Shown: piece by piece, positions 7,151 through 12,025 of the stretch
Layout: each line of letters begins with the position of its first letter
How positions within the stretch are numbered: the first letter of the stretch is position 1
Notes under the pieces: model-generated
Seen by the model: the letters and a program-made list of their open reading frames with translations, nothing else
Database searches by the model: none
Told to the model about the DNA's origin: nothing
Position numbers and translations under genes: made by a program
Assembly (NCBI GenBank): GCA_011052255.1
Contig: DRJJ01000014.1
Coordinates: 1-12,025, forward strand
Source: Gammaproteobacteria bacterium
Lineage (GTDB): Bacteria; Pseudomonadota; Gammaproteobacteria; DRJJ01
Length of the DNA: 12,025 nt
Reading direction: 5' to 3'

Positions 7151-7444
7151 ATGGACTTACCAGAACGTGATGGTGATGGCTATCTGCGTGACATGAATGA
7201 CTGGACGCCAGAAATCGGCCGCGCCATGGCTGAACGTGACGAAATTGATCTGGATGACCTGAAATGGGAGCAGATCATGAAGGCGCGTGAATACTTTGAA
7301 GAAAACTCCACCGTACCGCCCATCCGCAAGTTTGCCAAATATATTGGTCAGGATCAGAAAGCGATATTCAAGATGTGGATGACAGGCCCAATGAAGCCTA
7401 TTAGCAAGTATGGTGGTTTGCCCAAGCCAACAGGCTGTGTATAA
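7151..7444 (+). CDS. tusE: TusE/DsrC-family sulfur-relay protein
   Basis: This 97-residue protein belongs to the DsrC/TusE family, which carries persulfide sulfur on a C-terminal cysteine. TusE hands sulfur to MnmA for tRNA 2-thiouridine, while DsrC works with dissimilatory sulfite reductase. The family C-terminus GLPKPTGCV is present, with Cys96 as the penultimate residue. The second DsrC cysteine, expected about 11 residues earlier, is Ser85 here. A single cysteine places it on the TusE side of the family. Start choice: an in-frame ATG at 7139 lacks a ribosome site, while GAGG at 7141-7144 sits six bases before the ATG at 7151, which also gives the family-like N-terminus MDLPERDGDGYL. tusBCD and dsr genes are absent from the window. 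It appears monocistronic, with a strong terminator after it. Confidence 0.9.
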   Translation: MDLPERDGDGYLRDMNDWTPEIGRAMAERDEIDLDDLKWEQIMKAREYFEENSTVPPIRKFAKYIGQDQKAIFKMWMTGPMKPISKYGGLPKPTGCV

Positions 7445-7486
7445 GGCCGATCGGAGCGGATAATGATAGCTACAGACTGACCCGAT

Positions 7487-7525
7487 AAAGGCAGATGGAT
7501 CAAAGCGATCCATCTGCCTTTTTTT
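7487..7525 (+). terminator. Intrinsic terminator after the tusE-like gene
   Basis: A perfect 15-bp stem (7487-7501 with 7507-7521) closes on the five-base loop AAAGC and runs into seven T residues (7519-7525). It starts 43 bases after the stop codon. On the minus strand the following T run is short, so it is mainly a + strand terminator. Confidence 0.92.
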
Positions 7526-7671
7526 GCACAGGGCCGTGCCAGGGTTCCTTACACCTTATGGACGTGCCTTGGCGATGTAGTCTGAATTTGCAAAACAGGC
7601 CGGCGTTAACAAAAACGCCATACTGGATATACAGAAGCTCCAACGAGTACCGATTTCATCGCTACGCCGGA

Positions 7672-9189
7672 TTACTTATTCTGTTCCGGATATGCGGTTC
7701 TATTTCCTATCCTGAAATAAAAGGTAGCACCTTCATCAACACTCGCATTGGCCCAGATCAGACCATTGTGTTTAAAAATGATACGCTGCACGGTTGCCAA
7801 CCCGATACCCGTCCCTTCAAACTCAGAACCGTGTAGACGCTGGAAAGGATCGAATAGTTTTTTGCTAAATTGCATATCAAAACCGACGCCATTGTCTTGT
7901 ATATAGAAAACGGTATCACCATCTTGCCTGGTCTGGCCCAGTTCTATGGTTGCTTTATCAGATCCATGTGTATATTTCCAGGCATTACCAAGCAGGTTCT
8001 CCAGTGCAATATTAAGTAGTCTCTTGTCGCCCTGGCAGACTAGATTTTTCTGAATAGTTACATTCACACTGTGCCTGGGCTCTTGTTCCTGCAGATGGTA
8101 AACAATCTTAGTAGCCAGTTCCGACAGGTTGACAGAAGCGTAATTCATCTCGGTCCTGCTGACACGAGACAGCATCAGAATATCATCAATCAACAGTCCC
8201 ATACGTTTTGTTGCCGCGCAGACACGATTCAGGTATGAACGTCCCTGTTCATCCAGCTGATCGCTATTGTCATCAAGCAGTGCCTTTGAAAATCCGTCTA
8301 TTGCCCGTAGCGGGCTGCGTAAATCATGCGAGACTGAATAACTGAATGATTCAAGTTCTTTTGTACGGGCTTTAACCTGGTCTTCAAGATGGTCTCGATA
8401 TGAAATCAGCTCCTGCGTATCATTGTACAGGCGCATATCTGCGTCTTCGATGCTGATCCCGAGTACCCTGAATTCATCATTGCGCAGGGTGAGCTCGGGT
8501 AGTCTAATATTTCCCCTGCCAAGGGTGTCCAGATACCTGATTGACTGGTTGAGTGGTTTGGTAATCCATTTTGAAAAGATATAAGACACGCAGAAAAGAA
8601 TGACCAGAATCGCGAGCAGGTAGAACCAGAAGGTACGCAGTAATTTTTGCTCAATAGCATCTAATCGGGAGGTGTTGATGTCCAGGATCAGCGTGCCAAT
8701 ACGTTCACTACTGAAATAGACGGGCAAGACAGTGACTAAGGTACTGTTTTTGTTAAACCAGTGCGAATAGGCATCTGAGATACTGCCTACGTCATGGTTT
8801 AACGAATCGATTAGTTCGTGTTGGTATGGAAGCTGGAGCTGATTATTGCCGGGTTCCGTGTGGCCTAGAATCAATTCATGATTGTCTATGACGGCAATTT
8901 CACGAATAACCAGCGAACCCGGTTTCAGGTTACTGCGTCGGCTTGATTTATAAACCTGATTTAGCCTGTCCCATAATTGAAAATACTTGTTGTAGCGAAC
9001 ATCATCCGAAATAACCAGCGCCAGGGTTTTCGCCAGCTGTTCGGAGCTTTCCTGCATGGTTTCTCGAGTTAAATTAACGGCTGCCTGAAAGTTGAAAAAA
9101 GCGATAGCGCCTGATATCAGTAATCCGGTGGTGAGCAGCAGTGCGCCCAGTTGGCGTGAATAGGATTTTTTTATCCAGCTATATATCAT
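7672..9189 (-). CDS. Membrane sensor histidine kinase paired with a PhnD-like binding protein
   Basis: A 505-residue two-component sensor kinase. Predicted order: TM1 about 13-33, a periplasmic sensor region about 34-183, TM2 about 185-206, HAMP about 207-260 (beginning KWITKPLNQ), then a coiled coil into the HisKA domain. The H-box is SVSHDLRSPLRAIDGFS with phosphoacceptor His288. The ATPase domain shows the N-box ENLLGNAWKYT (397-407), the G1 box DNGVGFD (432-438), a DPFQRLH F-box and the G2 box GTGIGLA (459-465). All catalytic motifs are intact, of the phytochrome-like kinase type. There is no receiver domain, and no response regulator is visible. The gene starts 17 bases after the PhnD-like gene stop, so the two are almost certainly one transcript. 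The Shine-Dalgarno signal is poor, which may mean translational coupling. Its ligand or partner is probably the upstream binding protein, an inference from linkage. Confidence 0.93.
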   Translation of the reverse strand: MIYSWIKKSYSRQLGALLLTTGLLISGAIAFFNFQAAVNLTRETMQESSEQLAKTLALVISDDVRYNKYFQLWDRLNQVYKSSRRSNLKPGSLVIREIAVIDNHELILGHTEPGNNQLQLPYQHELIDSLNHDVGSISDAYSHWFNKNSTLVTVLPVYFSSERIGTLILDINTSRLDAIEQKLLRTFWFYLLAILVILFCVSYIFSKWITKPLNQSIRYLDTLGRGNIRLPELTLRNDEFRVLGISIEDADMRLYNDTQELISYRDHLEDQVKARTKELESFSYSVSHDLRSPLRAIDGFSKALLDDNSDQLDEQGRSYLNRVCAATKRMGLLIDDILMLSRVSRTEMNYASVNLSELATKIVYHLQEQEPRHSVNVTIQKNLVCQGDKRLLNIALENLLGNAWKYTHGSDKATIELGQTRQDGDTVFYIQDNGVGFDMQFSKKLFDPFQRLHGSEFEGTGIGLATVQRIIFKHNGLIWANASVDEGATFYFRIGNRTAYPEQNK

Positions 9190-9206
9190 AGAAATTATTG
9201 GACTTG

Positions 9207-10073
9207 TTAGTTCAGGCGCCAGCCAAGTTCAGTCAGCATTACTTTAATATCATCATAAAATTTGTTTTGTTTAATCACGAAGCCGTCGATACCCAATTCC
9301 TTCAGCAATTGCCTGCCTTCCGCATCCGCAGGCATATTGACAAGTGCATCATTCAGTTTGTCTATCGTATCGCTGGGTACCGAGCGGCCTGCTACGACAG
9401 GGGTGAACGGAAAGGGGCCGATGCGGTCAATAATATGCAGGCTTTTTCCTGTTTGTGGGAATTTTTTCAGATATTCGACCCATACATATTCGTCTATTGC
9501 GGCAACGTCAGCCAGGCCGTTTAAAACGGCGGTGATGCTGCGCTCATGATTTCCGGCGTTCAGTAATAACCTGAAATGTGTTTTTATAGCGATACCCTGT
9601 TTTTTCAGCTGGAATGCCGGTGCTACAAAGCCGGAATTGGAACGCGGGTCCGAGTAGGACAGAATCTGCTGCTTGAAATCGGTCAGGCTTTTTTCAGGTC
9701 GTCCTTTACGGGTCACTATTACACTGTAGTAGAGCGGCTTGCCGTTAAACAGCGGCACACTCAGCAGCTGCTGTTTATCCAGCGCATGATCCTGTACGTA
9801 GGGCGCGCCACAGGTCCAGCCGATCGCGTCCGGGTTATCGCGCAGGGTATTCGAGAGCTCCTGATAAGTGCTGGCAAACACAGGTTTAAGAGAATGGCCG
9901 GATTTTGCTGTCAGGTATTGGGTAAACCGCTCAATTAGATTGGCGTTGCCACTGTTGATGATGACCCCTGACACCACAAAGTCATGTGATTTGACCGAAA
10001 CATCTGCCGCGGCCAGTATGGAGGCAGTCAGGAAAAACAGTATATTAATCACAAAAACAATGGGTTTTACCAT
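9207..10073 (-). CDS. PhnD-type periplasmic substrate-binding protein
   Basis: A 288-residue secreted protein with a signal peptide (hydrophobic 5-20, cleavage expected near AAA at 21-23). It matches the phosphate/phosphite/phosphonate (PhnD-like) binding-protein fold: DAIGWTCGAPYV at 82-93, YYSVIVTRKG at 115-124, SYSDPRSNSGFVAPAF at 139-154, then HERSITAVLNGLADVAAID at 176-194. In transporters such a protein feeds a PhnCE ABC importer. Here no permease or ATPase gene follows; the next gene, 17 bases on, is a membrane histidine kinase. A role as the periplasmic ligand sensor of that kinase is therefore more likely than import. The ligand may not be a phosphonate, since this family also binds other small anions or organic ligands. 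A consensus -10 box lies about 75 bases upstream. Family call is strong, sensory role is inference. Confidence 0.9.
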   Translation of the reverse strand: MVKPIVFVINILFFLTASILAAADVSVKSHDFVVSGVIINSGNANLIERFTQYLTAKSGHSLKPVFASTYQELSNTLRDNPDAIGWTCGAPYVQDHALDKQQLLSVPLFNGKPLYYSVIVTRKGRPEKSLTDFKQQILSYSDPRSNSGFVAPAFQLKKQGIAIKTHFRLLLNAGNHERSITAVLNGLADVAAIDEYVWVEYLKKFPQTGKSLHIIDRIGPFPFTPVVAGRSVPSDTIDKLNDALVNMPADAEGRQLLKELGIDGFVIKQNKFYDDIKVMLTELGWRLN

Positions 10074-10108
10074 AATTAAGGCGTACTATCCGGGCAGTCA
10101 TTGTATTG

Positions 10109-10128
10109 AACTCACTATCGTATGAGTT
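10109..10128. promoter_or_regulatory. Inverted repeat in the leader of the PhnD-like/kinase operon
   Basis: AACTCA (10109-10114) and TGAGTT (10123-10128) are perfect six-base inverted arms separated by eight bases. It lies just downstream of the candidate minus-strand promoter and 36 bases before the PhnD-like start, a place where a bound repressor would block transcription. It could equally be a small RNA hairpin or chance. Confidence 0.3.
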
Positions 10129-10147
10129 TGTTTATAGTCCTGTCTGA

Positions 10148-10153
10148 ATTATA
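10148..10153 (-). promoter_or_regulatory. Consensus -10 box for the PhnD-like/kinase operon
   Basis: On the minus strand the sequence reads TATAAT, an exact -10 consensus. The best -35 candidate at 16-base spacing matches only three of six positions. Transcription would begin near 10141, giving a leader of about 68 bases that includes the inverted repeat at 10109-10128. Confidence 0.4.
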
Positions 10154-10289
10154 GCGTTTTAGCCATGGATTGCGATAGCTATATGCACGCATGGATTTCA
10201 GAGCCATATGCCAGTCAACCGGGTGTATACTTGTGTCGCACAGCAAGCCATGTGTACTATGCGCATATACAAAACAGTAAGGAGTTAAT

Positions 10290-10490
10290 GTGGCTAAACC
10301 AACTTGTCCCGAATGTTCCGTGAGCGGGATAGAGCATATCGCATCAAAAGACAGCGTAGAGCATTCGCGCCGTCGCGAAGCCTGGTTTTATGTTGTTTAC
10401 TGTTCGGAATGTGGCCATGTTTACGGGGTGTTTAGCAAGCATGTCTTTACACAAGGAAAACCTGTCCAGTTTGTTATGCCGGGCAAGTGA
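10290..10490 (+). CDS. Small zinc-ribbon protein, function unknown
   Basis: A 66-residue protein with two CxxC knuckles, CPEC at 6-9 and CSEC at 38-41, spaced 28 residues apart as in a zinc ribbon. The middle is charged (HSRRREAW) and the second knuckle is followed by aromatic and hydrophobic residues. It starts with GTG: AAGGAG at 10279-10284 lies five bases before it. The ATG two bases earlier (10288) is out of frame and gives only a dozen codons. It is divergent from the PhnD-like/kinase operon and 52 bases upstream of the second kinase on the same strand, so it may be co-transcribed with that kinase. Zinc ribbons of this size usually contact nucleic acid or a protein partner. No specific function can be assigned. 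Confidence 0.8.
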   Translation: MAKPTCPECSVSGIEHIASKDSVEHSRRREAWFYVVYCSECGHVYGVFSKHVFTQGKPVQFVMPGK

Positions 10491-10542
10491 GCTTTTAGTT
10501 GTCTAAACGATAATACTGACTATCTGTATACTGATTTCGAGT

Positions 10543-12025
10543 ATGAAACAGGATCACTCTCTCTCCTTTCGATATAAACTGATCACCGGTTTCGTGATGG
10601 TTATACTTATCCTGTCTGCGAGCATGGGCATCACTCTGTACCGGATGTTCAAGGTTACGCACCTGGGTATTGACGCTATCGAAAACCGCTATCCGATGGC
10701 CATGCTGGCGCATGATGCGGTATTCAAAATCAACCAGTCCCAGTCCTACTTGCACAGCTATCTCCTGACCGGGGATGCGAGCTATTATCAGTCCTATAAA
10801 AATATTCTTGGCCACCTTGCCAGCGATATTGGCCGGATTAGCCAGTATGAATCCGGGCAAGAGGCCGGGGAGAAGGTGACCGCTCCCGGTCTGAAAACCA
10901 CGTTGCGTTTACTGACGCAGCTGGGTAAGGCCGGTGAACGAATTGACTATTTACAGAAAAACCCCCGGGATAATTACCTGATAATGACCGAAGCGGCAGA
11001 GCGGTTAAATCCACTGGCATTGCAATACCTCGGCTTTCTGAATGAATACATCGAAGAGATGCGCGATAAAGCAATAAACAGGCGCAACCTGGATATCCTT
11101 AACCGTTTAACCGATTTGCGCCATAACTGGTCACAGATGCTGGCCGGATTGAGGATTGCATTGGCGTCTCATACCCTGGACAACATGACCGACGTGATTA
11201 CCTATCTTGATGTCAGTCGAATACAACTGAACGAATTGCAGAACCTGAAACCCGAGCTAGGGATCGAAGGTATCAGTACCCTGTCCAACATACATGACAA
11301 ATATGACAGCGCGTTGGATGAATTCAGGCTACGATACGAAAAATCAGACTGGCGCGAAGATATCAAGCTTATGAAGACAGTAGTGCTGCCCAGCATGCAT
11401 GAGCTGGAAAACTTGTTGGGACAAGTGTCTACCCGTCAAAGCAATATATCCAGGAAGGTGGGTGTTCTGCTAACCGATTCACTGGAGGGTATACGCACAG
11501 GTGCTGTTATTATTCTTATATTGGCTGTGCTGCTGGCAGTGATGGTGGCTACGCTACTTATTCAGTCACTGGTTAAACCGGTACATGAATTAATACGTGC
11601 AGCAAATGATGTGGCCAATGGTAATCTCAGCGCGCGTGTTACACCACAGGCAAATGATGAATTCGGTGAACTGGCTGTCCGTTTTAATGACATGGTGTCT
11701 CGCCTGCGTTCTGAAATGAACCAGAAAGACGTGGCGGTATCCGAGTTGACTTACAAGGTTAATCAGGCCGAGCAAAGCAGTATCGAAAAGTCTGAATTTC
11801 TTGCGCGATTAAGTTATGAACTTAGAATACCGCTTACAACTGTGGTTGGATATGCTGAGGTAATGCTATCAGATGCCAGAGATGCACATGATCAGGCACA
11901 AGAGAAAATAACGGCGGGTATTATTGAATCAAGTCAGGTCTTGATGCACCTGGTTGACGAGGTTGTGGTGCTGGCCGACATGGAGTCCGGAAATGTTGAA
12001 CTGGAATCAAGCAATGTTCGGGTCA
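10543..12025 (+). CDS. Membrane sensor kinase with Tyr at the phosphoacceptor position (3' end outside window)
   Basis: The frame opens at ATG 10543 and stays open to the right edge, giving 494 residues with the C-terminus missing. Predicted order: TM1 about 12-34, a large mostly helical periplasmic sensor about 35-318 (early part with LHSYLLTGDASYYQSY resembles CHASE3/four-helix-bundle sensors), TM2 about 320-342, HAMP about 343-395 (NDEFGELAVRFNDMV), a coiled coil to about 415, then a HisKA-like domain. Where related kinases read SHELRTPL, this one reads SYELRIPL. Codon 425 (11815-11817) is TAT, so the phosphoacceptor His is Tyr. The flanking KSEFLAR and VVGYAE are well kept, so alignment and frame are not in doubt. 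The ATPase domain and any receiver domain lie beyond the window. As read it should not autophosphorylate in the usual way. The Shine-Dalgarno signal is weak (CGAG). Confidence 0.85.
   Translation, partial: MKQDHSLSFRYKLITGFVMVILILSASMGITLYRMFKVTHLGIDAIENRYPMAMLAHDAVFKINQSQSYLHSYLLTGDASYYQSYKNILGHLASDIGRISQYESGQEAGEKVTAPGLKTTLRLLTQLGKAGERIDYLQKNPRDNYLIMTEAAERLNPLALQYLGFLNEYIEEMRDKAINRRNLDILNRLTDLRHNWSQMLAGLRIALASHTLDNMTDVITYLDVSRIQLNELQNLKPELGIEGISTLSNIHDKYDSALDEFRLRYEKSDWREDIKLMKTVVLPSMHELENLLGQVSTRQSNISRKVGVLLTDSLEGIRTGAVIILILAVLLAVMVATLLIQSLVKPVHELIRAANDVANGNLSARVTPQANDEFGELAVRFNDMVSRLRSEMNQKDVAVSELTYKVNQAEQSSIEKSEFLARLSYELRIPLTTVVGYAEVMLSDARDAHDQAQEKITAGIIESSQVLMHLVDEVVVLADMESGNVELESSNVRV

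Noticed and set aside
7602..7619. Inverted repeat GGCGTT/AACGCC as an integron attC site or terminator
   Set aside because: There is no T tract on either strand after the stem, and there are no paired core sites, gene cassette or integrase.
7495..7836. 113-codon plus-strand frame overlapping the terminator and the kinase 3' end
   Set aside because: It begins inside a transcription terminator and runs antisense over the conserved ATPase domain of the kinase.
10231..10260. TTGTGT and TACTAT as a promoter for the zinc-ribbon gene
   Set aside because: The -35 hexamer matches only three of six positions at 18-base spacing, which is too weak to annotate.
10258..10267. TATGCGCATA palindrome upstream of the zinc-ribbon gene
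   Set aside because: A perfect 10-base palindrome is short enough to be chance, and it has no clear relation to a promoter.
10495..11074. Minus-strand frames opposite the second kinase
   Set aside because: They are antisense to a continuous 494-codon kinase frame with clear TM, HAMP and HisKA sequence.

Overview
The window looks like chromosomal DNA from a Gram-negative bacterium, most likely a gammaproteobacterium. It encodes an MlaA outer-membrane lipoprotein, an AsmA-family envelope protein, a TusE/DsrC-family sulfur-relay protein and a long-form adenylate kinase. Base composition looks moderate and even across the genes. I see no insertion sequence, phage gene, CRISPR array, tRNA or rRNA. 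The species cannot be named from this sequence alone.

Left part (1-5354), envelope and lipid genes. The 3' portion of a very large AsmA-like gene enters from the left edge on the + strand. It converges on a two-gene minus-strand unit: a secreted alpha/beta hydrolase followed by mlaA. AsmA-like proteins and MlaA are both tied to phospholipid movement between inner and outer membrane, so this may be a small lipid-trafficking neighbourhood.

Middle part (5355-7525), housekeeping and small genes. A secreted four-cysteine protein of unknown function (+) has its own promoter-like sequence. It converges on adk (-) across a strong hairpin terminator with A and T tracts on both sides. The adenylate kinase has a four-cysteine (zinc-type) LID with an unusual CX4C first knuckle. 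Divergent from adk is a stand-alone tusE/dsrC-like gene. Its upstream region carries a near-perfect 22-bp palindrome next to a consensus -10 box, and a strong terminator follows the gene.

Right part (7526-12025), a signalling region. On the minus strand, a secreted PhnD-type substrate-binding protein is followed 17 bases later by a membrane sensor histidine kinase. No ABC permease or ATPase gene is nearby, which suggests that the binding protein works as a periplasmic sensor. Divergently, a 66-residue zinc-ribbon protein precedes a second membrane sensor kinase that runs off the right edge. In this second kinase the phosphoacceptor histidine position of the H-box reads Tyr (residue 425, codon 11815-11817), so as read it cannot be an ordinary autophosphorylating histidine kinase. 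No response regulator is visible. The PhnD-like protein, its kinase, the zinc-ribbon protein and the Tyr-box kinase are the best candidates here for an undescribed signalling system.
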